DNA of 56,286 nt from Gracilibacillus halophilus YIM-C55.5 (GTDB lineage: Bacteria > Bacillota > Bacilli > Bacillales > Amphibacillaceae). The position numbers were made by a program, and so were the translations under genes. The DNA is taken from contig NZ_APML01000012.1 of NCBI RefSeq assembly GCF_000359605.1, positions 1-56,286 on the forward strand. Direction: 5' to 3'. Of this stretch, positions 25,607 through 35,568 are shown piece after piece; position 1 is the stretch's first letter; every line of letters begins with the position of its first letter. Under the pieces are notes generated by a model, which searched no databases, was not told the origin of the DNA, and saw only the letters and a list, made by a program, of their open reading frames with translations.

Positions 25607-26875
25607 TTAGTCACTGAATGAAGTTGGTTTTTTGGCTAGAATAGCACTGATCAGCCCCAATACAGGGAAGATCAATGTTGCTAATAATACGGGTGTATAA
25701 CTTTGAAACAAGTCAAAACCAACCCCAAATGGCAATGGACCAAGAGAAGAACCAATAACGCCGACTGTTGCTCCGTAGCCATTGATACTACCTATATACT
25801 TTCTCCCAAAATAATTGGGCCAAACAACGCCCACCGCGATTCGCTCTAGGCCTCCAGCAAGTCCCCATAATATGCCAAAAATAATCGCTAACCAAAACGT
25901 TTTAGTCACTAGTAAGAAGAGTAACAACACAAATTCGATGATGAAAATAACAATAAATACATAATTTGTTTTCACTTTATCGGTAATATAACCAGACACT
26001 AAAGACATCGGGATACCTACAAAAGCCATTAAGCTAAGTACCATTGCAGCAATTTCTAATGATAGTCCATTCTCATTGAAGATTGATGTAATATGAAAAG
26101 TAATGCCTGTATTCACCATAGCAGGGATCCCAACACAAATTAATATAGCCCAAAACGCCTTTGTTCGTTTGGCTTGCGCTAATGTCCAGTTCTTTTCCGC
26201 TTCCACAATTGGCGTATGAAAACCACCTGTAGCTTCCCGTCTATTAGGTGGTTGTAATCCATCTGGTTCAAGGCCTATCATTTCTGGTCGGTTTTTCACT
26301 CCGAAAAAAGCAAGTGGGACAAATATGATGATGATAAGTATTCCCCAAAATCGCCAAGCAACTTCCCATCCCCATGTCTGAATAAGTGCTGTGTTAATAA
26401 TTGGAAATGACATTGCACTTGCAAAACCAAATAAAGCTTTCAGACTAAAAGCTCGTCCTCTTCGTTTAATAAACCATTGTGCTACAAGCGTATTAGGAAT
26501 CAGCGACATACTACCTTGACCAAGCAAACGAATAAAGAAAAAACCAATGGCCAACATCCAAATACTCGATACGATACTATTGTAAAAACAAGCAATACTT
26601 AACAACGTACCGACAATGACCATCATTGCACGTTGCCCGACTCTATCAATTAACTTTCCAACATAGATCATTAACAAACCTGCTAATAAAGTGGCTATTG
26701 AATAGACACTAGAAACTTCTGAGCGTGACCAACCAAAGTCACGTATATATTCATCGATAAATTGTGAGTTGGAATATGTTTGCCCAGGCCCTGAGAAAAA
26801 GATTCCTAATCCGCCAATGAACAAGATCAACCAACCATAATAAATGTTATGAAAAAACTTTAATTTATATAACAT
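25607..26875 (-). CDS. MFS transporter, OFA (oxalate/formate antiporter-like) family
   Basis: About 422 residues with 12 predicted membrane helices and a central loop. YYGWLILFIGGLGIFFSGPGQTYSNS at the start and GWSRSEVSSVYSIATLLAGL are typical of the OFA / monocarboxylate branch of the major facilitator superfamily, and GKLIDRVGQR is the loop 2-3 motif. Probable substrate is a small carboxylate; not determined. GGGGGAGGG lies just before ATG 26875; longer in-frame readings upstream lack support. A near-cre sequence is about 90 bases upstream. Confidence 0.85.
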   Translation of the reverse strand: MLYKLKFFHNIYYGWLILFIGGLGIFFSGPGQTYSNSQFIDEYIRDFGWSRSEVSSVYSIATLLAGLLMIYVGKLIDRVGQRAMMVIVGTLLSIACFYNSIVSSIWMLAIGFFFIRLLGQGSMSLIPNTLVAQWFIKRRGRAFSLKALFGFASAMSFPIINTALIQTWGWEVAWRFWGILIIIIFVPLAFFGVKNRPEMIGLEPDGLQPPNRREATGGFHTPIVEAEKNWTLAQAKRTKAFWAILICVGIPAMVNTGITFHITSIFNENGLSLEIAAMVLSLMAFVGIPMSLVSGYITDKVKTNYVFIVIFIIEFVLLLFLLVTKTFWLAIIFGILWGLAGGLERIAVGVVWPNYFGRKYIGSINGYGATVGVIGSSLGPLPFGVGFDLFQSYTPVLLATLIFPVLGLISAILAKKPTSFSD

Positions 26876-26965
26876 TTCCCTCCCCCCTTCACGTTTCATT
26901 GCAATCCTGTACTGGTCAATCGGAATATGTATAACAACCATTCACTATAACAGTTTTCTATTTAT

Positions 26966-26981
26966 ATGCAAGCGTTTTAAT
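26966..26981. promoter_or_regulatory. Near-consensus CcpA (cre) site upstream of the MFS gene
   Basis: ATGCAAGCGTTTTAAT matches the cre consensus WTGNAARCGNWWWCAW except for A in place of C near the 3' end. Catabolite control of the transporter would make sense but rests on this match only. Confidence 0.45.
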
Positions 26982-27039
26982 TCACCATTAGTTATCGTTT
27001 TGCTAGATGATCGATCATTTTTTATGTCTAAGTAAAAAT

Positions 27040-27064
27040 ACCGAGCGTAAACATTACGCTCGGT
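27040..27064 (-). terminator. Terminator of the sCache chemoreceptor
   Basis: ACCGAGCGTAA (27040-27050) pairs with TTACGCTCGGT (27054-27064); the minus-strand exit reads ATTTTTAC. Confidence 0.88.
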
Positions 27065-27090
27065 TATAATCGAAAATAGGTTAATGGTTA

Positions 27091-28866
27091 TTACTGGTCA
27101 TCTCTTTGCTTTTTCAATTCAAATTGGTCGACCATTTGTTTTAACTCATCCGAGATTTCTGTTAACTGATTCGCTTGTTTGGACACTTCTTCCATGGACG
27201 TACTCGATTCTTCAGCAGATGCTGATGTTTCCTCAATGCCCGCAGCAGACTCTTCTGATGTTGAAGCAATTTCTTGAATCGATTCATTCATTTCACTTGT
27301 TTGACTCGATACATCATTCATATTTTTTGTAATGGTTTGAATTTTTTCTACCATATTCGTCACTGCCGAGCGAATGTCAGTAAATGTTTCACTAGTGGTC
27401 TCAATCTGTCGAGACCCTTGTTCGACTTCTTGATAGCCCGTTTTTAATGATGCTGAAACGTCAGAAGACTCTGTTTGAATACGGTTTACAATATTTGTAA
27501 TCTCTGTAACTGAATTTGATACTTGTTCAGCTAACTTACGTACTTCATCGGCAACGACGGCAAAGCCTTTTCCTTCTTCACCTGCTCGTGCCGCTTCAAT
27601 GGCAGCATTTAATGCTAGTAAATTGGTTTGCTCAGCGATATCTTTAATCACGCCAACTAATGTCGTAATTTCTTGTGATTGCTGATCCAAGTGTTCTACT
27701 TTTTGAACGGCATCTTTTACAATCGAATCGATTTTTTTCATTTGCTCTGTTGATGACTCCATTAACTCTTTCCCATCTGATGTTTTATTCAACACTTCAT
27801 TCGACTCATTAGAAGCCTCAGCTCCCTTTGTATCCGTTTCGTTTACGATTTGTCGAAAACCTTCCATCTTTTCTGACAGTGTACTCACATGGTTGGCTTG
27901 TAGTTCCGCACCTGAAGCCAATTCTTCCATTGTTGTCGTTACTTGTTCTGAACTTGTTTTCACTTCATGAGCCGATTTATTTAGTCCTGTGCTTTGTTGT
28001 TGCAATGAATTGGAAACATGATCAATATTAGCAACCATTTCATGCAATTGATTTTGCATCGTATTCATTTCATTCGCTAACGTCTCAAATTCATCATTTG
28101 TTTTTACATGTAATGGTTCTTGTGCTAACTTGCCACTCGATAAATCTCTCATCCGTTGCATCACATGGTGGAGTCCTTTCGTCATACGATTAGCAAATAA
28201 CCACGTAATCAATCCGCCAATAATAATAAAAATTGAAGTCACGATGAATACCATATAACGAATATGATTGGCCGGTTGATTAAAATCCATTAAATACGTA
28301 CTTGCACTAACGACCCAACCCCAATTTTCGTCATAAGCAGAATAAATCACTTTTTCTTCTACACGATTTTCATTATGTGGAAGCGGCCAATCATAATACG
28401 TATATCCGCCGCCATTCATTGCTTTTTCTGTATATTCTTGCGCAAAGTAATTGCCCGACGAATCTGTCTCTTCCCATAAGCTTTCACCTTCCATATTTGG
28501 ATGAGCGAGCAATAGACCTTCTTGGTCAGAAATGTAAGCGTACCCATTTTTACCCAAGTCAATGGACGTATTAATCGGCCTTGTACCGTCATTTTGCCGC
28601 TCCCCTAATAACGCTTCTTTTACTTGTTCTTGTGCTTCTTTCAGTTCGAGATTGCCTTGTTCTACTTCTTCATTTAATGAATCAATCATTTCAAGCGTCA
28701 TAACGACTGAATTTTTTAAGTTTGTTTTACCTAATTCATTTAATGAATCTTTGCTTTGTTGATAGGTCAAGTAACCAAGTAATACTAATGGTACCATTAA
28801 CAATAAAAATGTAACGGTTACCAGTTTTGTTTTTACTGATCGCGAGCGAAGTTTCAATTTTTTCAT
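27091..28866 (-). CDS. Methyl-accepting chemotaxis protein with single Cache (sCache_2-like) sensor
   Basis: 591 residues: TM1 about 16-36, extracellular Cache-type domain about 38-200 with [27 protein letters not shown] and a [11 protein letters not shown] ending typical of sCache_2, TM2 about 207-225, HAMP, and the signalling domain with [37 protein letters not shown] hairpin. sCache_2 receptors often bind short carboxylates; that is family knowledge, not shown here. The tail ELKKQRDDQ carries no CheR pentapeptide. Its own terminator follows. Confidence 0.94.
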   Translation of the reverse strand: MKKLKLRSRSVKTKLVTVTFLLLMVPLVLLGYLTYQQSKDSLNELGKTNLKNSVVMTLEMIDSLNEEVEQGNLELKEAQEQVKEALLGERQNDGTRPINTSIDLGKNGYAYISDQEGLLLAHPNMEGESLWEETDSSGNYFAQEYTEKAMNGGGYTYYDWPLPHNENRVEEKVIYSAYDENWGWVVSASTYLMDFNQPANHIRYMVFIVTSIFIIIGGLITWLFANRMTKGLHHVMQRMRDLSSGKLAQEPLHVKTNDEFETLANEMNTMQNQLHEMVANIDHVSNSLQQQSTGLNKSAHEVKTSSEQVTTTMEELASGAELQANHVSTLSEKMEGFRQIVNETDTKGAEASNESNEVLNKTSDGKELMESSTEQMKKIDSIVKDAVQKVEHLDQQSQEITTLVGVIKDIAEQTNLLALNAAIEAARAGEEGKGFAVVADEVRKLAEQVSNSVTEITNIVNRIQTESSDVSASLKTGYQEVEQGSRQIETTSETFTDIRSAVTNMVEKIQTITKNMNDVSSQTSEMNESIQEIASTSEESAAGIEETSASAEESSTSMEEVSKQANQLTEISDELKQMVDQFELKKQRDDQ

Positions 28867-28993
28867 GATGTACCCCCTAAAATCTATCTTACTTCATTAT
28901 TTCGTCATAATTTTCAAAATATTAAGTCTTTTGTCCCTAATTCTTTTGAAATTAGGTAAAATTCAAAGGATCTAACTTCATAAGACGTAAAAC

Positions 28994-29018
28994 GAGCAGC
29001 CATTAAAATGACTGCTCT
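28994..29018 (-). terminator. Probable terminator of the lysis cassette
   Basis: GAGCAGCCATT (28994-29004) pairs with GACTGCTC and neighbours (29010-29018); the minus-strand exit is GTTTTAC, a weak T tract. Confidence 0.6.
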
Positions 29019-29024
29019 AATGCT

Positions 29025-29890
29025 TTAAAAAAGATGGTTCCATGTCTTCGGACCGACAATTCCATCTATTTTTAGTCCATGTTTTTGTTGGTATGCTTTC
29101 ACTGCTTGTTGTGTTTTTGGACCAAATATTCCATCCGTTTCCGCGCCTACGCGTCGTTGAATATGTTTTACTACTTCACCAGTACTGCCTAAACTAATGT
29201 AATATCCAGGGTAATTATCTACAATTTGCGTGGCTTCTTGAAATTTCGATTGTGTTACCGGACCAACAATACCATCCACTTTAATCTGCTGATCTCTCTG
29301 AAAATGTTTCACCGCTCGCTCTGTTTCATCCCCAAATATACCATCAACCCGTACGTAGGAAGTGCGTAGCCTAAGCGCAATAATTTTTGTTGTATATCTT
29401 CCACATCACTACCTCGGTCGCCACTCTCTATAAGCTGAGAGCTACTTGTTCTTTGTTGTATATATTCAATGGGGTCCATGGTAGAAGCACTTTCGTTGCT
29501 GCGATAACCATAAGGCGGGCTCGACTCTGCCTGTTTTCGAACCTCAAAATGCAAATGTGAACCCGTTACATATCCTGTCGCACCTTGATAACCAATGACT
29601 TCCCCTTCTGAAACACGCTGATGGTTACTTACAGCTATTCGATCTAAATGCGCATATAGTAATCCACGATTGTTACGGTCTTTAATAAAAACAACATTCC
29701 CATATCCACCAAAACCAGTACCACTTTGTCCAAATCCTGCATATAAAACAGTGCCTGAAGTGAATGAGTGGATCGGTGCTTGATGTGATTTTACTAAGTC
29801 GACACCAGAATGAAAATCAGCCCCACCACTGATGGGATGTGTTCGATTACCATAAGGACTTGTGATTCGATAACCTTTAAATTCTGCCAA
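29025..29890 (-). pseudogene. M23 peptidase / peptidoglycan-binding endolysin, split by a one-base frameshift
   Basis: The first piece (29309-29890, TTG start after AAGGAGGG) is a zinc M23/LytM endopeptidase: GNRTHPISGGADFHSGVDL with the metal His and Asp, and the HLHFEV metal/catalytic site, followed by the start of a PG_binding_1 repeat (SDVEDIQQKLLRLGYALPTYG). The frame then breaks. One added G in the run at 29348-29350 (coding strand GGG to GGGG) yields YGVDGIFGDETERAVKHFQ, joining smoothly to 29025-29312, which holds the rest of that repeat and a second one (DGIFGPKTQQAVKAYQQKHGLKIDGIVGPKTW). Intact length would be about 288 aa. It lacks a signal peptide and follows a holin gene, so it is an endolysin of phage type. 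Confidence 0.85.
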
Positions 29891-29905
29891 AATGGATTCC
29901 CTCCT

Positions 29906-30172
29906 TTATTCGATTTGATCACGTGCACTCGTCTGCTTTACGATTTGATGACTAAAGACAGCAATCCCTGTTGCGATCACACCATCTGCTATCGCACGAA
30001 CAGACCAGCCATAAAAGAAACATGATGCTAGCACTCCTATGCATAAAAGGATCCAAACAATAAGCCAATCGGGTATAAACGGTGTTCGTTTACAAGCATA
30101 ACCAATGAACCACAACGCTGGTACAATAAACCAAAAATCATCCTTCATAAAATGAATGTAATCGGCCAGCAT
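29906..30172 (-). CDS. Phage-type holin (88 aa)
   Basis: Small membrane protein with about three hydrophobic stretches (FWFIVPALWFIGYACK; WLIVWILLCIGVLASCFF; a shorter amphipathic segment containing GVIATGIAVFSHQIVKQ) and charged ends. The pattern, with KRTPFIPDWLI after the first helix, resembles the phage_holin_5_2 group. GAGGAGGTG is placed correctly for ATG 30172. The stop is 15 bases before the endolysin start, giving a standard holin-endolysin pair with no other phage gene around it. Confidence 0.75.
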   Translation of the reverse strand: MLADYIHFMKDDFWFIVPALWFIGYACKRTPFIPDWLIVWILLCIGVLASCFFYGWSVRAIADGVIATGIAVFSHQIVKQTSARDQIE

Positions 30173-30403
30173 TTTGAACACCTCCTCTGTGTTACACATA
30201 TGAGTAGCTAGCGTTCCTTCTTTTGATTATCTATCTGCACAGATAATCTATTACATTGTATGCGCGTAAAATAAGACTTGCCTTGGCATTCACCTCAACC
30301 AGCCCCCTATTTTTATAATCAAACGAATCCCTAATACAGTGTCTAGATTTTGTTTAAATCAGCTTAGAAAGTACATGCTATAAATATCCGTACAAAAGGA
30401 CGA

Positions 30404-32140
30404 ATGATCAACAAGGGGGGACAACGATGTCTTGTTATCATGAGACGTCGACAGCAAATGGCGAATGATCAACAAATGAAAAAAGTAGGGAACATCGGTG
30501 TTGTTTTTGTTATTTCGACAATTTTTGTTACTTTATTTGTTATCTGGGGGGCTCTTTCACCATCTACCTTACAAAAAGTTGCGAATAACGGATTGGAATG
30601 GATGATTACGAACTTTGGTTGGTTCTATATGCTTATTACCGCCTTCTTTGTTCTGTTTGTCATTGCCTTAGCCATTAGTCCATATGGAAAACTGCGATTA
30701 GGCAAACGCGATGACCGCCCTGAATACTCATGGTTTTCATGGATCGGTATGTTATTTGCTGCGGGTATCGGTGTGGGGTTCGTATTTTGGGGAGTAGCTG
30801 AACCTGTTCTCTATTACATGGATCCACCATTCGGCTATACACCAGGGACTCGTGAATCGGCACTCGCTGGCTTGCGATACGGCGCCTATCATTGGTCATT
30901 GCATCCTTGGGCCATCTTTTCCATTGTTGGCATGACACTTGCTTACGTTCAATTTCGTAAAGATCGCCCAGCTCTCATCAGTTCTGCTTTTTATCCAATG
31001 ATTGGTGGACGCGTCGATGGTCCACTTGGTAAAACAATTGATATATTAGCGGTGTTAGCCACATGTACGGGTGTAGCAACAACATTCGGTTTAAGTGCCA
31101 TGCAGATCACAGGCGGATTATCACATGTTACCGCTATTCCGAACTCACCTTGGACCCAATTAATCATCATTGCAATCGTAACAGTCTTATTTATGATGTC
31201 TGCAGCCAGAGGACTTGACCGCGGAATAAAAATTTTAAGCAACATCAATTTAACAGTTGCTGCGTTATTATTACTTTTCGTGCTCATTGTAGGTCCAACA
31301 TTATTTATCGCTGAAAGTTTCGTCACAACACTTGGGGGTTATATAACCAATGTCGTACCAATGGCATTAACATTAACACCATTTTCGGAAAGCGAATGGC
31401 TCGGAACCAATACAATCTTCTTTTGGGCTTGGCATATTTCATGGGCACCATTCATGGGTATGTTTATAGCTCGAATCTCCAAAGGAAGAACTATCAGAGA
31501 ATTTATGGCGGGAGTATTAATTGTACCTTCTATACTAGCTATCATTTGGTTTACAACTTTTGGAGGAACAGGATTATATATTGAACGATTCGGTGCTGGT
31601 GGTTTAGCTGCATTAGTAAATTCGCAAGTCGAAATTGCATTGTTTGCTACATTAAGCGAACTTCCTCTACATTTGATTACGAATTTATTAGCCATTGTCC
31701 TCATTCTAATATTTTTTATTACTTCAGCTGATTCGGCTTCATTTGTATTAGGATCCATGACGTCTAATGGTGATTTAGAACCAAAAGTGTCCGTAAAATT
31801 AACTTGGGGGCTATTAATTGCTGGAGCCGCTAGCGTCTTGTTATTCAGTGGTGGGGGTGGCTTACATGCTTTACAAACTGCATCGATTATCGCTGCACTT
31901 CCATTTGCAATTATAATGATCGTTATGATTATTGGGATTATGATTACTTTTAGTAATGATTGGAGATTGGATCGCAAATGTCAAATACAACAGCGGGTAG
32001 ATCAAGCAAAAGGGGAATTTCGGCAAGAAATGAAAGAAGAAGTATATGAAGAGATGAAAGAGGAGATGTATGATGAAATATATGACGAAATGAAACAAGA
32101 CATCATGGATGAATTAGATCAAAAAGATAATCGAAAATAA
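30404..32140 (+). CDS. opuD: BCCT-family osmolyte transporter (OpuD-like)
   Basis: 578-residue sodium-coupled betaine/choline/carnitine-type carrier with 12 membrane helices. Family residues are present: MLFAAGIGVGFVFWGVAEPVLYY with the GIGVG motif, WSLHPWAIFSIVGM, and the aromatic-box segment FFWAWHISWAPFMGMFIARISKGRTIREF. It most resembles glycine betaine carrier OpuD. The C-terminal cytoplasmic tail (last 50 residues) is a strikingly acidic Glu/Met/Tyr repeat (EMKEEVYEEMKEEMYDEIYD), probably helical and possibly the osmosensing element. The start is unsure: ATG 30404 has only AAAGGA; the strong GGGGGG site at 30415-30420 serves an out-of-frame 13-codon ORF, and ATG 30479 would also give a full transporter. 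Confidence 0.9.
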   Translation: MINKGGQRCLVIMRRRQQMANDQQMKKVGNIGVVFVISTIFVTLFVIWGALSPSTLQKVANNGLEWMITNFGWFYMLITAFFVLFVIALAISPYGKLRLGKRDDRPEYSWFSWIGMLFAAGIGVGFVFWGVAEPVLYYMDPPFGYTPGTRESALAGLRYGAYHWSLHPWAIFSIVGMTLAYVQFRKDRPALISSAFYPMIGGRVDGPLGKTIDILAVLATCTGVATTFGLSAMQITGGLSHVTAIPNSPWTQLIIIAIVTVLFMMSAARGLDRGIKILSNINLTVAALLLLFVLIVGPTLFIAESFVTTLGGYITNVVPMALTLTPFSESEWLGTNTIFFWAWHISWAPFMGMFIARISKGRTIREFMAGVLIVPSILAIIWFTTFGGTGLYIERFGAGGLAALVNSQVEIALFATLSELPLHLITNLLAIVLILIFFITSADSASFVLGSMTSNGDLEPKVSVKLTWGLLIAGAASVLLFSGGGGLHALQTASIIAALPFAIIMIVMIIGIMITFSNDWRLDRKCQIQQRVDQAKGEFRQEMKEEVYEEMKEEMYDEIYDEMKQDIMDELDQKDNRK

Positions 32141-32265
32141 AACAAAAAACTGAATCATACGGGTGATGTGTATCTTCAAATGGTCCATCGTTTTTGTGCA
32201 AATCGCTTTGCTATCTAATTTTTCTATGTAAAAATAGAAGAAATGGATAGTTTGAGGTGATGAAA

Positions 32266-32973
32266 GTGAAAATCGAAATCTGGTCCGATTTTGTTTGTCC
32301 ATTTTGCTACATTGGAAAACGGAGATTGGAACAAGCAATCGAACGATATCCAGAAAATATATCTGTTCATATAGAGTATAAAAGTTTTGAGTTAGATCCA
32401 AACGCACCCACATATCAAGGAACAGGCATTCATGAATCTTTGGCAAAAAAATACGGTATGAGCATAGAACAAGCTAAACAAGCCAACGCCCAAATTCGAG
32501 AACAAGCGAGGTCCGTAGGGTTAGAATTCGTATTTGATACCATGAAACCAACGAATACTTTTGATGTACATCGAGTGGCAAAGTATGCAAAAGAAATGGG
32601 TGTAGAAGCAACATTTACCGAAGAAATGTTACATCAATATTTTTCTAAATCAAAAAATCTTAGCGATCAAGAGACATTGACTACTATTTCAGAAAATATC
32701 GGGTTAGACCCTCATCAAGTAGAGACGATTCTAAGAGATTCAAATCTTTATGCAAATAATGTACGCGCTGATGAAGCTGAAGCACAGAATCTTGGAATTA
32801 CCGGTGTACCATTTTTCGTTATCAATCAAAAATACGCGATTTCTGGTGCTCAACCAACGGAAACGTTTTTACAAGCGATTGAAAGAGTGCATGAAGAAGA
32901 AAAAGACGGATTACAAGACCTCACGCCAACAACCGATGCTGACTATTGTGATGGTGACCATTGCTATCGGTAA
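32266..32973 (+). CDS. DsbA-family oxidoreductase (FrnE-like)
   Basis: Cytoplasmic thioredoxin-fold protein of about 235 residues with the redox motif CPFC (Cys11, Cys14) in IWSDFVCPFCYIGKRRLE and the inserted helical domain typical of the FrnE/YwbO branch. The cis-proline loop is GVPFFVINQKYAISGAQP. No signal peptide. An extra CDGDHC near the C-terminus adds two cysteines seen in some FrnE homologues. Several starts are possible (GTG 32257, ATG 32260, GTG 32266); GAGG at 32252-32255 best fits GTG 32266. Family members act in oxidative stress or polyketide isomerisation; the role here is unknown. Confidence 0.88.
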   Translation: MKIEIWSDFVCPFCYIGKRRLEQAIERYPENISVHIEYKSFELDPNAPTYQGTGIHESLAKKYGMSIEQAKQANAQIREQARSVGLEFVFDTMKPTNTFDVHRVAKYAKEMGVEATFTEEMLHQYFSKSKNLSDQETLTTISENIGLDPHQVETILRDSNLYANNVRADEAEAQNLGITGVPFFVINQKYAISGAQPTETFLQAIERVHEEEKDGLQDLTPTTDADYCDGDHCYR

Positions 32974-32998
32974 TAAAAGATATGAAAAGATAAGATAA

Positions 32999-33037
32999 AC
33001 CCGAATGTTCGTTGATATTATCCGTTAACATTCGGGT
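32999..33037 (+). terminator. Terminator of the DsbA-family gene
   Basis: ACCCGAATGTT (32999-33009) pairs with AACATTCGGGT (33027-33037), then CTATTTTT. Confidence 0.85.
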
Positions 33038-33047
33038 CTATTTTTGG

Positions 33048-33070
33048 CAATCAATGATTATCATCGATTG
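33048..33070. promoter_or_regulatory. 23-bp near-perfect dyad in the 370-bp gap before the chemoreceptor
   Basis: CAATCAATGAT, a central T, ATCATCGATTG: ten of eleven positions pair. It lies just after the terminator and about 200 bases before the chemoreceptor promoter. It is too symmetrical to ignore but does not match Fur, Zur or PerR boxes well. The rest of 33071-33220 shows no gene. Confidence 0.4.
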
Positions 33071-33224
33071 GGTAACACACTCCACTTTTACCCTCAACCT
33101 GCTAACGTAATGTCAGCATTTCTCCATTCGCTTCACAATACGATAATATCCTAGGCAAAATAAATCGAACGAATTAACTTTTCTGTTATTTAAAAAACGC
33201 TTCCATATTTTTTTCGAAATAGTA

Positions 33225-33338
33225 TCGTTATTTTTTCCTAAACATGTTATAATCAATTCGTACTATTAAATCGGTTAAATTACCTATTAAAAACATCTAC
33301 ACCATGACTATGACTCATAAAATAGGTTAACCTTTTTT
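33225..33338 (+). promoter_or_regulatory. Promoter and attenuator-like leader of the third chemoreceptor
   Basis: TCGTTA, 17 bases, TATAAT (33248-33253) would start RNA near 33260. In the leader, GGTTAA...ACCTATT (33273-33288) pairs with AATAGGTTAACC (33321-33332), followed by six T (33333-33338), so an intrinsic-terminator-like hairpin lies about 70 bases before the gene. A second small stem (about 33352-33382) follows. No known riboswitch consensus is recognised. Confidence 0.5.
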
Positions 33339-33408
33339 ACTTTTTATAATTTTTATCATCATTACAAAAACGATGGTAAAAGAAAGAGAGTCTAGGGGGT
33401 AGTTACAG

Positions 33409-35562
33409 ATGTTCAAGAAAAAGGTGAAGCAACAATCACCGAAACAAAAGCGTTCAATCAAACAACTGTGGAGCTCACTGTTGCACAAAATGAACATGAG
33501 GAGGTCGAGAAAATCTGAAAATGAACATTCCGCAAGTCAAGTATGGAAGCATTCGAACGTGAATCGGAAGCATTCAATTAGTACCAAAATGTCAATCAGT
33601 ATTTTAGCCACTGTTTTTGCAAGCGTTCTAATAGTAGGTGTTTCGTCTTATATTATTTCTAATAATATTATTAAGTCAAAAGTAACAGGAGCTTCTGAAC
33701 AAACTGTCATTCAAACTGGCGATAAGTTAGACTTTATGATTCAACGCTATCGTGACAGAGTAACCGAAATCTTAATGGCAGACAATTTCAGAGACACACT
33801 TCTTGAGTTAAACACTTTTGAAAACGCAAACACAAACAATTTCGATTATTTTTCTCAAAAACAAATCATCGATGATGAGCTTGCGGCGATTAGTACGATT
33901 AATACGAATATTACACTTCACCTACTAAATGTCGATAAGGAGCGAATTATTTCGTCAACTGAGGGCGCGCCTCAAGCCGCATTTTTTGATAGCGATTGGT
34001 ATGATTCAGCGGTAAATACGAAAGGTACATACTGGATTGGTGGCAAAAAAAGTGGTGTTTCGGACAATAATAGTAATGCTACCGTTAGTTTTGCACAAAC
34101 CTTAAATATAAATGGCTCGAACTTTATGCTGATTATGGAACTAGCCTATCCAATCTTTCAAGATGCTTTAGCAGACGTCCGGTTCGGAGAAAATGGGTTA
34201 GCAAGGGTAGTGGATACGAATAACGAAGTTGTATTTTCATTTAATGAAGAAGAGATTGGCAAACCCTATCAATATGAAATAGCTATTGACTCAGAAAAAA
34301 ATATGGTAGAACGCAAGGGCCAACTCGTGTTTCAACACAATTCACAAGCGTCTGATCTATATTTGGTCGGTTCTGTACCCGAAAGTGAATTAACAAAGGA
34401 TACGCAAATTATTTTTATTGTTACTGTTATCATTATTTTGTTATCCTTATTATTCTCTTTACTATTCGCACGTCGAATCGTTAAAACCATTGCTCGACCA
34501 ATATCCAATATATCTGGATTAATGCAAGTTGCAGAAGATGGGGATTTACGCGTCCGTTCGGATCAAGCAAATCGAAAAGATGAAATTGGCGAATTATCAA
34601 ATAGCTTTAATCATATGCTCGAAAACATATCCGAAATGATGAATCAAACGCGCAGCTCTTCTACAAAAGTATTAGATGCAGCGGTTGAATTAACAGATAT
34701 TGCGCAGTCACAATCACAATCTGCAAAAGAAGTTGCAAGTGCATCTGAAGAGATTTCAAGTGGCGCTACTGGATTAACGGATGAAGCCGAACGAGGCAAT
34801 ACACTCGCATCTACGATTTATCAAGAAGTGGAAAATGTCTACAACAATAACACCGAGATGCAAGATTTTGCCAAAGAAGTCGTGAACGGTAGTTACGATG
34901 GATTAGAAAAAATGAATCAATTAGTAACGAAAACAAAAGATAGTGAAACAATGACCAACGCGCTTTCAACAAAGGTCGATACACTTAAAAACAGTACGGA
35001 ACAGATTAATCAAGTGATGGAAATGTTAACAGATATTGCGCAACAAACGAACTTGCTTTCATTAAATGCTGCGATCGAAGCGGCTCGAGCAGGTGAATCT
35101 GGCAAAGGATTTGCTGTTGTTGCTGATGAAATTCGTAAACTTTCAACACAATCAAAGAATTCTATTGATAAAGTAGAAGAAATTACAAATGAAATTGTCA
35201 ATGAAGTCGATGACACACTGCAAGTTCTTGAGGAAGCAACTCCTCGATTCAGCGAACAAGTCCAACAAGCTGAAGATACGCAATCCATACTCAACAATGT
35301 TGGTGAGCGAATGGGTGCATTTGATGATAAAATTGCAGAAGTGACTGAATCGATTAAACAATTACGGAACTCACAAGATACACTGACATCAACGATTCAG
35401 CAAGTCAGTGCAACAGCAGAAGAATCATCAGCCATTAGCGAAGAAGTGTCTGCATCAACTGAAGAACAACTCAATGTGACCGATAAATTAGTATCAACTT
35501 CTGATGAACTAAAAGAGTTATCGGAACAATTACAAGAAATGATGAAAAGATTTCAAGTATAA
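33409..35562 (+). CDS. Methyl-accepting chemotaxis protein with dCache sensor and long basic N-terminus
   Basis: 717 residues. A highly basic cytoplasmic head of about 60 residues (rich in Lys, Arg, Ser) precedes TM1 (62-84), longer than in the other two receptors here. The extracellular dCache domain spans about 85-330 ([23 protein letters not shown]), TM2 about 332-354, HAMP to about 410 and the signalling helices to the end with [35 protein letters not shown]. Ligand unknown. ATG 33409 follows TAGGGGGTAG. It is monocistronic with an attenuator-like leader and a strong terminator. Confidence 0.93.
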   Translation: MFKKKVKQQSPKQKRSIKQLWSSLLHKMNMRRSRKSENEHSASQVWKHSNVNRKHSISTKMSISILATVFASVLIVGVSSYIISNNIIKSKVTGASEQTVIQTGDKLDFMIQRYRDRVTEILMADNFRDTLLELNTFENANTNNFDYFSQKQIIDDELAAISTINTNITLHLLNVDKERIISSTEGAPQAAFFDSDWYDSAVNTKGTYWIGGKKSGVSDNNSNATVSFAQTLNINGSNFMLIMELAYPIFQDALADVRFGENGLARVVDTNNEVVFSFNEEEIGKPYQYEIAIDSEKNMVERKGQLVFQHNSQASDLYLVGSVPESELTKDTQIIFIVTVIIILLSLLFSLLFARRIVKTIARPISNISGLMQVAEDGDLRVRSDQANRKDEIGELSNSFNHMLENISEMMNQTRSSSTKVLDAAVELTDIAQSQSQSAKEVASASEEISSGATGLTDEAERGNTLASTIYQEVENVYNNNTEMQDFAKEVVNGSYDGLEKMNQLVTKTKDSETMTNALSTKVDTLKNSTEQINQVMEMLTDIAQQTNLLSLNAAIEAARAGESGKGFAVVADEIRKLSTQSKNSIDKVEEITNEIVNEVDDTLQVLEEATPRFSEQVQQAEDTQSILNNVGERMGAFDDKIAEVTESIKQLRNSQDTLTSTIQQVSATAEESSAISEEVSASTEEQLNVTDKLVSTSDELKELSEQLQEMMKRFQV

Positions 35563-35568
35563 ATAATC

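Noticed and set aside
30991..32098. Long antisense frames opposite the BCCT gene (up to 212 aa)
   Set aside because: Shadow frames of a strongly hydrophobic gene; no ribosome binding site and no recognisable protein.
33002..33011. CGAATGTTCG as a LexA/DinR (SOS) box
   Set aside because: Too short for the CGAACRNRYGTTYG consensus and fully explained as one arm of the DsbA gene terminator.
33048..33070. Fur box reading of the 23-bp dyad
   Set aside because: Only about half of each seven-base Fur arm agrees; kept as an unassigned dyad instead.
33194..33209. cre-like ATGGAAGCGTTTTTTA (minus strand) before the chemoreceptor
   Set aside because: Two mismatches in the conserved CA end and located before the promoter; below the standard used for the other cre sites.
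33304..33330. Eight-codon leader peptide (MTMTHKIG) in the chemoreceptor leader
   Set aside because: No ribosome binding site; it lies in the loop and arm of the hairpin and has no codon bias suggestive of attenuation.
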